NCBI RefSeq assembly: GCF_002078015.1
Contig: NZ_LWBP01000199.1
Span: 248,001-312,000, forward strand
DNA length: 64,000 nt
Direction: 5' to 3'
Origin: Niastella populi
GTDB lineage: Bacteria; Bacteroidota; Bacteroidia; Chitinophagales; Chitinophagaceae
Shown piece after piece: positions 44,409 through 54,046 of this stretch (its first letter is position 1; each line of letters opens with the position of its first letter). The translations under genes and the position numbers were made by a program. The notes beneath the pieces are model-generated. The model had not been told where the DNA came from, did no database searches, and saw only the letters and a program-made list of their open reading frames with translations.

Positions 44409-44864
44409 TTATCCAACTGCAACTTTGATCACCACTTTCTTTACATATGTGGCATTGTCGATCATAATATTCGGCATATGCAGATCGTGCGGGAAGAAAA
44501 CCGCAAACATGCCGGCTTTGATAACAGAGAAGAATGCAGGTTTTTCGCCCCATAACATAAAATCCTTCTCATCGTCATAAGGTTTCGACGGAGTTTGCTG
44601 TTGCAGAAAATCATGACCGATGCGTTCTGCACCTGAAATAATATATTGAATGTCGATATACTTTTTATGCGATTCCATTTGCTCGCTTTCGGGCGAAATA
44701 GTGTCGTATTCATTTACAATCGCGAACAAATTAGTGCCATCCAGTTCGTATTTGCCCTTTTCCACTTTGGAAAAATCGGTGTTGGCCAGATAATCAAAAG
44801 CTTTTTTAAACAATGGGCCCTGGTTATAATACAGGTGTGCGTTTGCCAGCAGATCGATGATCAT
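44409..44864 (-). CDS. YhcH/YjgK/YiaL family protein (EbgC-like)
   Basis: 151 residues, full length for the family. Shared motifs: KKYIDIQYIISGAERIGH, AFFSVIKAGMFAVFFPHDLHMPNIM, and the terminal VKKVVIKV. The histidines and glutamate of these segments coordinate a metal in structures of relatives. The E. coli members EbgC and NanQ are linked to beta-galactosides and sialic-acid anomer conversion, so a sugar-related isomerase role is plausible. It stands on the opposite strand, alone. Start at the ATG at 44864. Confidence 0.87.
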   Translation of the reverse strand: MIIDLLANAHLYYNQGPLFKKAFDYLANTDFSKVEKGKYELDGTNLFAIVNEYDTISPESEQMESHKKYIDIQYIISGAERIGHDFLQQQTPSKPYDDEKDFMLWGEKPAFFSVIKAGMFAVFFPHDLHMPNIMIDNATYVKKVVIKVAVG

Positions 44865-44906
44865 CGGGTATAATTAATTTTTAATTGTGGCGGTAAGATA
44901 CTTAAA

Positions 44907-46283
44907 TTAAAAGAACACCTGGTACTGCAATATAAAGCTGTTCTTTCGTTCTTCCTTTACAGCATCACCGGTTATTGTAACATTGTATGTAGGCCGGTTC
45001 TGCCAATCGAGCGTGAGCTTTGACTTATGACCATTGATAAGGCAATTGATACCGGCGTTGAAGATCTCCATTGACTCATCCCCTAAACGGTCGTATTTGG
45101 CGTGGGTAAATGAAGCATACGGCAAAAAACGGCTTTTGCACTTCAGAAAACTTTCAGGAAGCAGGTATCCTACCTGAGAGTAAATAACTTTTCCGGTGCC
45201 GAACATAGGATGCGCATTACCAAACGTGGGACCATGGCCGGGAATTCCCCTTGGCCCATTAAACGCTGACCCATTAGCAGGGTTCATCAGGCCGTTGTAT
45301 CGCAAATAATTTTTACCATAATCGGTATTAAAAAACCCGGCGTATGCAGAAATAGCATCCTGTTTGCTGCTCAGCGGCATATCGAGAAAACTTTCCACTG
45401 CAAATAGTTTCATGTCTTCGTAAACGGTATCGCTTGTGATGAAGGGGCCTTTAGACCACATGGCATCTTTTTGAAAAATACCTCCCACCGCAATGTTGAA
45501 TATTTTCTTCTTGCCCAAATATGTACCCGTCATATAAGGAGTTGTATGATTTTCATGGTCAAAGAACTGATACATCAGGTAAGCCTGTGGTTGAAGATTA
45601 TGCCCATACTGTGAAAATTGCGCATATTCCGCAATAGCAGGTGGTGTAGCACCTGAAGAGGTTATCGGAAAAGGATCGCTGAGGATGAACCGGTAGTCGA
45701 ATTTACCGATTTGTCCACGGGCATACACGCTCAGTTTCCGGCTGAACTCATCGGTTTGGTCAACCGTGGTCTGGGCAAAAACCGGCACATCCATTGTCAT
45801 TATGGAGGTAATACTGGGTTGTGAGAAACGCGAAAGCCCGTTGGTGATAGTGAGTCCACCCCCTACTTTCAACTGGTTATCCTTTGAAATTTTGTATTCG
45901 CCCAACGCATCGTGAAAAAACGCATGCAGTTTACGGTTGTTGCCGGTGTTGAACTGGCTATTGAAGTTGTTCATCCCAAACTGGAAATAAACGAATACTT
46001 TATCTGTTAACTGGCCAAACGCCTGAAAACGCGTGCGGCGCAAACCGATATCTACCGTATTATCTTTTAACCGGTTTTCAACCAATGTACCCGGGTTACT
46101 CTCGTTATAGCGCACCCAGGTCTGGTTCAGTACGGTGAATTGAAAATAATGACTGCCGCTTTGATTAAGGTTGAACTTCAGCGCATCCTTTTCGGGAGCA
46201 GGTTCTCCGGCGGCGCCGGGTGTAACCTGGGCACTGGAGTAAAGTGATAATAGAAGGCAAGGCACAAGAACTAGTGATCTCAT
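44907..46283 (-). CDS. Outer membrane porin, beta-barrel
   Basis: 458 residues with a signal peptide (MRSLVLVPCLLLSLYSSAQ). The body is alternating hydrophobic strands with aromatic girdles (YFQFTVLNQTWVRYNE, DIGLRRTRFQAFGQLTDKVFVYFQFGMNNF, YPAYASFTHAKYD-like repeats) and ends in the barrel signature LQYQVFF with terminal Phe. It matches the general Bacteroidota 'porin' annotation (phosphate-selective-porin-like fold). It lets small solutes through the outer membrane; specificity is not readable. It is 43 bp upstream of the YhcH-like gene on the same strand, so possibly co-transcribed. Confidence 0.8.
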   Translation of the reverse strand: MRSLVLVPCLLLSLYSSAQVTPGAAGEPAPEKDALKFNLNQSGSHYFQFTVLNQTWVRYNESNPGTLVENRLKDNTVDIGLRRTRFQAFGQLTDKVFVYFQFGMNNFNSQFNTGNNRKLHAFFHDALGEYKISKDNQLKVGGGLTITNGLSRFSQPSITSIMTMDVPVFAQTTVDQTDEFSRKLSVYARGQIGKFDYRFILSDPFPITSSGATPPAIAEYAQFSQYGHNLQPQAYLMYQFFDHENHTTPYMTGTYLGKKKIFNIAVGGIFQKDAMWSKGPFITSDTVYEDMKLFAVESFLDMPLSSKQDAISAYAGFFNTDYGKNYLRYNGLMNPANGSAFNGPRGIPGHGPTFGNAHPMFGTGKVIYSQVGYLLPESFLKCKSRFLPYASFTHAKYDRLGDESMEIFNAGINCLINGHKSKLTLDWQNRPTYNVTITGDAVKEERKNSFILQYQVFF

Positions 46284-46920
46284 GATAGGTATCTTTTGGT
46301 TTGATTTCTTTAGGTTCGCGAAGATAACACCGGAATAATTAAAATAAGATTAGAACGACCTGCAGAAGGGTTCATTTTGGGCCCTGAAACATCGTTCAAT
46401 TGCCACGAAGTTTAATTCAATTACCGCTGTTCAATTGAATTGCCACAGGATTTAATTCAATTACCGCACTGTTCAATTGAATTATAAGAACGACTAATTC
46501 AATTAAAAGGCGCGTGAATTAAATAACAAGACCGTATAATTAAATTACAAGCTCACAAAAATTGAGGAAAATAAATTAAACCACCTGTCAGGAGTAAATA
46601 AGTTAACGCGTAATGAAGTGAAGATCAAAACAGTAAGGGGCAAACAATCGAGTCGCCCAATAAAGACCTGGGCATGGTCATTTGGCAAAGCAGATCGAAA
46701 GAGGTACGGAACAAATGTAACTATTATTTTTTGGAAATCATAATTTGTTGACCCTAATCATTTCCGGGGCAGATCCGGGTATTCCTGAAGTATCGAAACC
46801 GGTCTGTTTTAGGGAATGAATAACCGATGTAAGGAATTGATGCGGATGGATATACGCCATTTGACCTCATGGCAGTTGATAGTTAGGTAAAAGACGGAAA
46901 AATTCTCTTACTGATTACGT
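46284..46920. repeat. Intergenic region with AATTGAA/TTCAATT repeats
   Basis: Between about 46394 and 46560 the unit GTTCAATTG(AATTG)CCAC..TTTAATTCAATTACCGC occurs twice (46394-46431, 46430-46472) and then decays into TTCAATTGAA, TAATTCAATTA and AATTAAAT words. TTCAATTGAA is self-complementary, so many stems are possible. No gene is seen; the rest to 46920 is unremarkable. Confidence 0.65.
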
Positions 46921-46925
46921 AAAAA

Positions 46926-46949
46926 AGGCCCCCGGTACATCGGGGGCCT
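46926..46949 (-). terminator. Rho-independent terminator of the GH3 gene
   Basis: AGGCCCCCG / CGGGGGCCT, a perfect 9-bp stem with loop GTACAT, followed on the minus strand by six T. 33 bp after the GH3 stop. Confidence 0.93.
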
Positions 46950-46981
46950 GGGTGTCAAACATCGTAACTTAAGTAAACGCT

Positions 46982-49363
46982 CTATTTACCAACTTTCAGT
47001 TCGGCCTTTTGCAGATCTGCAGAGCTGCGGCCTACCATACATTCAAAAACGCCGTCTTCCACCGCAAACTGCATATCGGCATTCCAGAAAGCAAGTTTGC
47101 CTGAATCGATGGTAAACGTAACGGTTTTTGTTTGTCCCGGTTCAAGTGTTATGCGGGCAAAATCTTTCAATTCTTTCACCGGCCTGGTAACACTGCTTAT
47201 TTTTTGATGTATGTATAACTGCACGATCTCATCGCCTTTCATGCTGCCGTTATTGGTAACATCGACCTCTACGGTACCATATATTTCTCCGGTTGAACCG
47301 GGCGAAACAGAGGCCAGTCCGGTCTTTTTGGGCGCGGCAGGCAATACGATCCTGGGTTTTGAATAATTGAATGTGGTATAACTTAACCCATGACCAAACG
47401 GGAACAAAGGCGTTTTATCTTCAATTACGTAATTAAAAAAGCGGGCGCTGGGTTTATGATTGTAGAACACCGGCACCTGTCCCGTAGACCGGGGATAGGT
47501 GATCGTTAATTTACCCGACGGGTTTGTTTCACCAAACAGGATATTGGCAAATGCATTACCGGCTTCTTCGCCCATATACCAGCCATCGACAACTGAAGAA
47601 ACATTTTGCACCACCCAGGGAATAGCAAGCGGGCGGCCATGCATTAAATACACCACCACCGGTTTTCCTGTAGCCACAATGGCTTTTACCAAGTCTTCCT
47701 GCTGGCTTTGTAAACCCAGGTCGGCCATATCGCCAAAGTGGTTCGGCGCCCAGGCTTCGCGTGACAATTGTTCATTCTCCCCTATGGCCAGCACAACTAT
47801 CTCGGCCTGTTGGGCGGTTTTAACCGCTTCTTCTATCAGCTGCATATTTTCTTCTTTTGAAGGAAAGATGACGGTATCGATGTATTGATAATTGTTCTGG
47901 CTGATCGTATCGCCATTGGTAGTGATGCGGCAGCCTTTGGCATACAACACCTCTGCGCCGGCGGCTTTATTCTTTATACCCTCCAGAATGGAAACGTTCT
48001 TACCCGGCAAACCCGAATAATCGCCGAGGTAATTTACTGCTGCCATGGGGCCTATTACCGCAATCTTTTTATACTGCTCTTTTTTCAATGGCAACAGGTT
48101 GCCAGATGCATTGCCAAACGGCGCATTCTTCAATAATACCATCGACTCTTCTGCTATCTTCAATGCCAGTTGGCGGCCTTCGGTACCGGCAGCGTTTTGT
48201 TGGGCTTTTTCTAAATCGATCACCGGGTTTTGATCAAACAGGCCCAGCCTGAATTTCAACTCCAGTATTTTCGCCACTTCGAAATCCAGCGCTTTAATGT
48301 TGATCTTGTTCTCTTTTACAAGCGTACCGAGGTGACGGTAATTTACACCGTATGGAAGATCGGTTGTGATACCCGCATTGAACGCTTTCAGTGCAGCGGC
48401 TTTCTGATCGGCAGCAATAAAATGTTTATTCCATAACTGGTCTATACCAAACCAGTCGCTCACCACTATGCCGCCATAATTCCATTCTTTGCGTAATACA
48501 TCTTTCAGCAACCATTTATTGGCATGTGAAGGCATGCCGTCTATTTCATTATATGACGCCATGATACCGGCGGGGTTGGCATTTTTTACTACGATGCGAA
48601 AAGGCTCGAGGTGCGCTTCGCGAATAACGCGTAATGAAAAATTGGCGGGCGCCTGGTTGCTGCCGCCCTCTGACTGACCATGCGCGCTGAAGTGTTTTAA
48701 GGTAGCAGCCACATGACCGGGTGCAATGGTTCCATTATTACTACCCTGGAAACCGCGTACGATGGCGCTGCCCAGGATGCCGCTTAAATACGGGTCTTCA
48801 CCCAGCGTTTCGCCTGTGCGGCCCCAGCGCGGATCACGGCACACATCGAGTACCGGCGCCAGCACCAGGCTTGTACCACGAACACGCGCCTGTTTGGCGG
48901 CATGGGTATATATTTTTTCAAGCAGCGCCGGGTCCCAACTGCACGAAAGGCCAATGCCATGCGGAAATACATCAACCTGGCGTTGCACCAGCCCGTGGTG
49001 GGCCTCATCGATAAAGATGATGGGGATACCCAGCCGCGTTTTGTTGATCATATAATCCTGCAGGCGGTTGCGGGCCGCGATGGTCGTTTCCATGGTTTCA
49101 TCAAAGGCAGGGTTAATCATGCCCATGCCGTTCTTATACAGCGAATCGAGCTTTGCAGTATTATTAAACAGTTTATCGTCGAGTTTGGGGCGGCCGGCAT
49201 GCATTGTTTGCAGCTGGGCCACTTTTTCCTCCAGCGTCATGCGCGCAAGCAGATCGGAAACCCGTTTGGCAATGGGTTGTTTGGGATCTTTGTAGGCAGG
49301 TTGTTGTGCATACGTATAGCTGAGGCAAACAACAAAAGAGATGATAAGCGTAACAAATTTCAT
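46982..49363 (-). CDS. bglX: Glycoside hydrolase family 3, beta-glucosidase (BglX-like)
   Basis: About 793 residues. Signal peptide (MKFVTLIISFVVCLSYTYAQ); the start at 49363 is preferred to 49372. Layout: GH3 N-terminal TIM barrel (about 25-340; IFIDEAHHGL, DPRWGRTGETLGEDPYLSG, KHFSAHGQSEGGSNQAP) with nucleophile in GGIVVSDWFG; the C-terminal alpha/beta domain (about 390-620, AVIGPMAAVNYLGDYSG, VVLAIGENEQLSREAW); and a fibronectin-III-like tail (about 680-760). It hydrolyses beta-glucosides from cellulose- or glucan-type oligomers in the periplasm. Terminator is at 46926. No SusCD pair is directly adjacent. Confidence 0.92.
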   Translation of the reverse strand: MKFVTLIISFVVCLSYTYAQQPAYKDPKQPIAKRVSDLLARMTLEEKVAQLQTMHAGRPKLDDKLFNNTAKLDSLYKNGMGMINPAFDETMETTIAARNRLQDYMINKTRLGIPIIFIDEAHHGLVQRQVDVFPHGIGLSCSWDPALLEKIYTHAAKQARVRGTSLVLAPVLDVCRDPRWGRTGETLGEDPYLSGILGSAIVRGFQGSNNGTIAPGHVAATLKHFSAHGQSEGGSNQAPANFSLRVIREAHLEPFRIVVKNANPAGIMASYNEIDGMPSHANKWLLKDVLRKEWNYGGIVVSDWFGIDQLWNKHFIAADQKAAALKAFNAGITTDLPYGVNYRHLGTLVKENKINIKALDFEVAKILELKFRLGLFDQNPVIDLEKAQQNAAGTEGRQLALKIAEESMVLLKNAPFGNASGNLLPLKKEQYKKIAVIGPMAAVNYLGDYSGLPGKNVSILEGIKNKAAGAEVLYAKGCRITTNGDTISQNNYQYIDTVIFPSKEENMQLIEEAVKTAQQAEIVVLAIGENEQLSREAWAPNHFGDMADLGLQSQQEDLVKAIVATGKPVVVYLMHGRPLAIPWVVQNVSSVVDGWYMGEEAGNAFANILFGETNPSGKLTITYPRSTGQVPVFYNHKPSARFFNYVIEDKTPLFPFGHGLSYTTFNYSKPRIVLPAAPKKTGLASVSPGSTGEIYGTVEVDVTNNGSMKGDEIVQLYIHQKISSVTRPVKELKDFARITLEPGQTKTVTFTIDSGKLAFWNADMQFAVEDGVFECMVGRSSADLQKAELKVGK

Positions 49364-50225
49364 TTTGAACAATTGATTTTAGATAAGACAAATGTTCATG
49401 CAGGCTCAACATGAAAAAGTATGAGCGCATACACGCAGGTACTCAATGAAATTTGGTTGGGAGATTGCTTAGATGGCGTTGAAGGTAGGAAAAAAAGCAG
49501 AATTACCGGCTTGCTATAATAATTATGTCGTTTCAGTTTTTGTGAAATATTACAGATTATTCAAATAGCCTTATCGTTTATCAAAATATTACAGATGCCT
49601 GGAACATCGGCAAAGATTATCCTTTGATAGCCCAATTCCTGAAATTAAAAGATCACAAGTTAGTGGCTGATGAAATGGGGAAAACACGGTCACAGTTCTG
49701 GAAGCGCGAAAAAAGCCTGTACATGGATGCGTATTTTTCAATAAAACAGGTCATTGACTACATAGCCGAAACTACATGAAAACTAATGTGATCGCTTTGG
49801 CCATGCTGGTGTGTGAGATCATCCCTTTTTCAGTGCCCTAAACTGGCTACCCGGTTGAAGCATACCGAAAGCAATGGCGATGTTGATTCATACAATGACT
49901 ATTGCCTTTTAGGCAACCTGATATCAGTAAGTGTTGCTTTGTTCTATGTGAACCTGTGGAACCAAACGGGCGCAATTGACGCAGTTTTACATAAAATACT
50001 GATTTAGGCCGGCTTTAAATAACTAATTATTACGAGGTTGTACTTACTATTTTTTTATTGTCAGTATCCTAAATTATTGCCATTCTCCATATAAATTGTG
50101 CAAGTAACCTATTCAAACCCACACTTCCTTCAATAAAACAGCCGGTATTTTAAATTTTTTTTATTTTTAACCCCACTATTAGAAAAAACACACATAAAAC
50201 CCTTATAATCTGACGATATTTTAAG
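49364..50225. other. Non-coding or decayed region before leuC
   Basis: From 49561 to 49779 a frame on plus encodes a normal-looking sequence (DYPLIAQFLKLKDHKLVADE, RSQFWKREKSLYMDAYFSIK, QVIDYIAETT) with no good start, overlapped at 49776 by a 21-codon signal-like frame (MKTNVIALAMLVCEIIPFSV). A 64-codon frame at 49813-50007 follows. AATATTACAGAT occurs twice (about 49549 and 49586). This looks like remains of one or more genes rather than working ones; no family recognised. Confidence 0.4.
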
Positions 50226-50233
50226 AATTTTGC
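50226..50233 (+). promoter_or_regulatory. Possible -7 element for the leu operon
   Basis: GAATTTTG near 50226 is one base off TAnnTTTG, about 23 bp before the leuC ATG. It is the best candidate in the 600 bp before leuC. Coordinates are approximate by a base or two. Confidence 0.3.
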
Positions 50234-50255
50234 AGCTTGATTTAAATTATATAAA

Positions 50256-51659
50256 ATGAGCAAAACCCCCGCTGCATTATTCGACAAAGTATGGGATTCG
50301 CATGTGGTAAAGCATATTGACGACGGCCCCGATGTGTTGTTCATTGACCGGCATTTTATTCATGAGGTAACCAGCCCGGTAGCATTTCTGGGTTTGGAAA
50401 GCCGTGGATTGAAAGTGATGTTCCCCGAGAAGACCTTCGCTACAGCCGATCATAACACCCCCACTATTAACCAGCACCTGCCCGTTCAGGACCCCCTGAG
50501 CGCCAACCAGCTGAAGGCCCTGGAAAGCAACTCGGCCAAATATGGTATTTCACACTGGGGACTGGGCAATCCTAAAAATGGTATCGTGCACGTTGTGGGT
50601 CCCGAAAACGGCATTACCCTGCCGGGCATGACCATCGTTTGCGGCGATTCGCATACTTCTACCCATGGAGCGTTTGGCGCTATTGCATTCGGTATCGGAA
50701 CCTCTGAAGTTGAGATGGTTCTTTCAAGCCAGTGTATTATGCAGCCCCGCCCGAAGAAAATGCGTATTAAAGTAAATGGCCAACTGGGCAAAGGCATTAC
50801 GCCCAAAGACGTGGTACTGTACATCATTTCAAAACTCACCGCAGCCGGTGCTACCGGTTATTTTGTTGAATTTGCCGGTGATGTATTTGAGAACATGACC
50901 ATGGAAGGCCGTATGACCGTGTGCAACATGAGTATTGAAATGGGCGCCCGCGGTGGTATGGTAGCTCCTGATGAAACCACCTTCAACTACATAAAAGGAC
51001 GTGAAAAAGCGCCCAAAGGCGAAGCATGGGACAAAGCACTGGCTTACTGGAAAACGCTGAAAAGCGATGAAGGCGCATTCTTTGATAAAGAATACAACTT
51101 CGACGCCGCCGATATTGAACCCATGATCACCTACGGAACCAATCCGGGTATGGGTATCGGTATTACCAAAAAGATCCCTTCTGCCCAACAAATTGGCAGT
51201 GGCAAGGCCAGCTTCGACAAGTCGTTAGCCTATATGGATTTCCACGAACAGGATAATATGATCGGCAAAAAAGTTGATTATGTTTTCATCGGCAGCTGTA
51301 CCAATGGCCGTATCGAGGATTTCCGTGCATTTGCTTCTGTGGTGAAAGGCCGTAAAAAAGCCGACCATGTAACTGCCTGGATCGTTCCCGGTTCGCACAT
51401 TGTTGAGGCGCAGATCAGGGAAGAAGGTATTCTTGACATTTTGCTGGAAGCAGGTTTCCAGTTACGTCAACCTGGTTGTTCAGCCTGTTTGGCCATGAAC
51501 GACGACAAGATCCCCGCCGGCAAATACGCAGTAAGCACCAGCAACCGCAACTTTGAAGGCCGCCAGGGCCCCGGAGCGAGAACCATGCTTGCCAGTCCGC
51601 TGGTAGCTGCAGCCGCTGCGGTAACAGGGTTTGTAACAGATCCCCGGGAGCTGATCTAA
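50256..51659 (+). CDS. leuC: 3-isopropylmalate dehydratase large subunit
   Basis: 467 residues, full length. The 4Fe-4S cluster cysteines are seen in [13 protein letters not shown] (one Cys) and [10 protein letters not shown] (two). [25 protein letters not shown] and FDADHNTPT-like [12 protein letters not shown] are aconitase-family substrate motifs. With LeuD it interconverts 2- and 3-isopropylmalate, and in isoleucine synthesis also citramalate and beta-methylmalate. First gene of leuC-leuD-leuA-like-leuB. Confidence 0.96.
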   Translation: MSKTPAALFDKVWDSHVVKHIDDGPDVLFIDRHFIHEVTSPVAFLGLESRGLKVMFPEKTFATADHNTPTINQHLPVQDPLSANQLKALESNSAKYGISHWGLGNPKNGIVHVVGPENGITLPGMTIVCGDSHTSTHGAFGAIAFGIGTSEVEMVLSSQCIMQPRPKKMRIKVNGQLGKGITPKDVVLYIISKLTAAGATGYFVEFAGDVFENMTMEGRMTVCNMSIEMGARGGMVAPDETTFNYIKGREKAPKGEAWDKALAYWKTLKSDEGAFFDKEYNFDAADIEPMITYGTNPGMGIGITKKIPSAQQIGSGKASFDKSLAYMDFHEQDNMIGKKVDYVFIGSCTNGRIEDFRAFASVVKGRKKADHVTAWIVPGSHIVEAQIREEGILDILLEAGFQLRQPGCSACLAMNDDKIPAGKYAVSTSNRNFEGRQGPGARTMLASPLVAAAAAVTGFVTDPRELI

Positions 51660-51821
51660 ATGCAGTTTATTGTTTTTAGTTAATAGTTTATTGTTCTTTA
51701 TTGTTGCAATTTCGGAGTGATCGCAACACCACGGATGTTCGAGGGGAAGCAACCAGAAACTAAAAACGATAAACCAGAAACGGTAACAACAAACCACAAA
51801 CAACAAACGACAAACAGTACA
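51660..51821. repeat. Word-repeat hairpin between leuC and leuD
   Basis: GTTTATTGTTTTTAGTT (51665-51681) pairs with AACTAAAAACGATAAAC (51758-51774), 16 of 17 positions plus a wobble. The right side goes on in tandem AACAAACCACAAACAACAAACGACAAAC words up to the leuD ATG, so the ribosome-binding region itself is a low-complexity purine-rich repeat. Confidence 0.78.
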
Positions 51822-52418
51822 ATGGCCTACGATAAGTTTACAGTATTAAAGAGCACTGCGGTACCTATGCCTATCGAAAACGTAGATACCGATCAGATCA
51901 TTCCGGCCCGTTTCCTGAAAGCCACCGAGCGCAAAGGATTTGGCGATAACCTTTTCCGCGACTGGCGCTATGAAGGCGATGGCACACCCAAAAAAGATTT
52001 CGTTTTAAACAATCCTGTCTATTCCGGTAAAATACTGGTAGGCGGTAAGAACTTCGGCAGCGGCAGCAGCCGCGAGCACGCAGCATGGGCCATATACGAT
52101 TATGGTTTCCGTTGCGTGGTGAGCAGCTTCTTTGCCGATATCTTCAAGAACAACTCTTTGAACATCGGGATCTTACCGGTACAGGTAAGTGAAGCCTTCC
52201 TCGATAAGATCTTCAAAGCCATAGAGGCCGATCCGAAAACCGAACTGGAAGTAAACCTTCCCGAACAGAAGATCACCATTGTTGGCAATGGCGCTTCAGA
52301 GTCATTCGAGATCAATGGCTACAAGAAGAACAATATGATGAATGGTTTCGACGATATCGATTTCCTGCAAAGCCTGAAATCAGACATTCAGGCACAAGCC
52401 GCAAAAAGTATCTATTAG
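51822..52418 (+). CDS. leuD: 3-isopropylmalate dehydratase small subunit
   Basis: 198 residues from the ATG at 51822. Hallmarks: [15 protein letters not shown] and [26 protein letters not shown]. The N-terminal frame extending to 51717 is repeat sequence and is rejected. It pairs with LeuC to build the active isomerase. In the leu operon, preceded by a hairpin spacer and followed by another. Confidence 0.95.
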   Translation: MAYDKFTVLKSTAVPMPIENVDTDQIIPARFLKATERKGFGDNLFRDWRYEGDGTPKKDFVLNNPVYSGKILVGGKNFGSGSSREHAAWAIYDYGFRCVVSSFFADIFKNNSLNIGILPVQVSEAFLDKIFKAIEADPKTELEVNLPEQKITIVGNGASESFEINGYKKNNMMNGFDDIDFLQSLKSDIQAQAAKSIY

Positions 52419-52522
52419 AAAAATTAAAAAATAAAAATGAGGCATTGGAAATGAAAAAGTAAAGACGCTTCATGTTTTCACTTTTTCATTTCTAATTTTT
52501 AATTTCTCATTTCTCATTTCTT
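52419..52522. repeat. Word-repeat hairpin between leuD and leuA-like gene
   Basis: GAAATGAAAAAGT (52448-52460) is the exact complement of ACTTTTTCATTTC (52480-52492), and the arms extend outward as AAAATTAAAAAATAAAAATGAGG versus CTAATTTTTAATTTCTCATTTCTCATTTC. The 19-base loop is AAAGACGCTTCATGTTTTC. Confidence 0.85.
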
Positions 52523-54046
52523 ATGCCTGGTGACCAGCGACACATAGAGATCATGGATACCACGCTCCGCGATGGCGAACAAACCAGCGGAGTGTCGTTC
52601 TCCCCCACCGAAAAACTGACGATTGCCCAATTGCTTTTGACCGAAGTAAAAGTAAACCGCATAGAAATTGCTTCTGCCCGGGTAAGCGAAGGGGAGTTTG
52701 AAGCGGTAAAAGCAATTACAAAATGGGCAAAATCCAATGGTTTTCTGAACCAGGTTGAAGTGCTCACCTTTGTCGATGGCGATGTTTCTATTCAATGGAT
52801 GCAGCAGGCCGGCGCCAAAGTGATGAACCTGCTCACCAAAGGCTCACTGAATCACCTCACCCACCAGTTAAAGAAAAAACCCGAACAGCATTTTGCCGAA
52901 ATAGCCGATGTAATAAAACTGGCCAGAAAAAAAGGAATTGAGGTAAATGTATACCTGGAAGACTGGAGCAACGGGATGCGCCATTCAAAAGAGTATGTAT
53001 TTCAATACCTCGATTTCATTCAAAAAATGCCGGTAAAACGTATTATGTTACCCGATACGCTTGGCATTCTTACGCCCGCGGAAGTAACAGAATACATTTC
53101 GGCTATCGTACAACGCTATCCCGGCCTGCATTTCGATTTTCATGCACATAATGATTATGACCTGGGCACAGCCAACGTGCTGGAAGGCGTAAAAGCCGGC
53201 GCCCATGGCATACACTTAACCATCAATGGTATGGGCGAAAGAGCGGGCAACGCCCCCCTCGCCAGCGCCATTGCCGTAATGAACGATTTCGTGCCTGAGG
53301 TAAAGACCTCCGTTGTTGAGGCTTCTTTATACCGGGTATCGAAGCTGGTTGAAACCTTTTCGGGTTTCCGTATTCCGGTTAACAAACCGGTTGTGGGCGA
53401 GAACGTGTTCACCCAAACCGCCGGCATTCATGCCGATGGCGATAAAAAGAACAAACTCTATTTCAGCGACCTGATGCCCGAGCGTTTTGGCCGTACACGG
53501 CGATACGCCCTCGGCAAAACCAGCGGCAAGGCGAATATTGAAAACAACCTGGCGCAACTGGGCATTCAGTTGAGCGAGCCCGATCTGAAAAAAGTTACCC
53601 AGCGCATCATCGAGCTGGGCGATAAAAAGGAGGTGGTTACTCAGGCCGATCTGCCATATATAATTTCAGATGTGATCGACAGCAGGAATATTACAGAAAA
53701 AGTACGCATCGAGAATTACGTGCTTACGCATTCAAAAAACCTGCGTCCATCGGTAACTGTTGAAATATCCATCAACGGGGAACTATATGAAGAGCACTCG
53801 CAGGGCGACGGACAATACGATGCGTTTGTAAACGCGCTGAAAAAGGTGTATAAACGAATGAAAAAAGAGCTTCCGATATTGACCGATTACGCGGTGCGTA
53901 TACCACCCGGTGGTAAAAGCGACGCCCTTTGCGAAACGGTGATCACCTGGAGCTACAATGGCAAAGAGTTCAAAACCCGCGGTCTCGACAGCGACCAAAC
54001 GGTATCGGCGATAAAGGCTACTCAGAAGATGTTGAATTTGATATAA
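52523..54046 (+). CDS. 2-isopropylmalate synthase / citramalate synthase family protein
   Basis: 507 residues. HMGL-like TIM barrel with MDTTLRDGEQTSGVSF (catalytic Arg, metal Asp), HFDFHAHNDYDLGTANVLEGVKAGA and INGMGERAGNAPLASA, then a LeuA allosteric C-terminal region (about 390-500; VTVEISINGELYEEHSQGDGQYDAFVNAL). It condenses acetyl-CoA with a 2-keto acid; the Bacteroidota branch with the LTFVDGDVSIQWMQ segment has members of the leucine (2-ketoisovalerate) and isoleucine (pyruvate, citramalate) types. The C-terminal domain binds the end-product amino acid for feedback inhibition. Which pathway it serves cannot be decided from the sequence, so no symbol is given. Between leuD and leuB in the operon. 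Confidence 0.88.
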   Translation: MPGDQRHIEIMDTTLRDGEQTSGVSFSPTEKLTIAQLLLTEVKVNRIEIASARVSEGEFEAVKAITKWAKSNGFLNQVEVLTFVDGDVSIQWMQQAGAKVMNLLTKGSLNHLTHQLKKKPEQHFAEIADVIKLARKKGIEVNVYLEDWSNGMRHSKEYVFQYLDFIQKMPVKRIMLPDTLGILTPAEVTEYISAIVQRYPGLHFDFHAHNDYDLGTANVLEGVKAGAHGIHLTINGMGERAGNAPLASAIAVMNDFVPEVKTSVVEASLYRVSKLVETFSGFRIPVNKPVVGENVFTQTAGIHADGDKKNKLYFSDLMPERFGRTRRYALGKTSGKANIENNLAQLGIQLSEPDLKKVTQRIIELGDKKEVVTQADLPYIISDVIDSRNITEKVRIENYVLTHSKNLRPSVTVEISINGELYEEHSQGDGQYDAFVNALKKVYKRMKKELPILTDYAVRIPPGGKSDALCETVITWSYNGKEFKTRGLDSDQTVSAIKATQKMLNLI

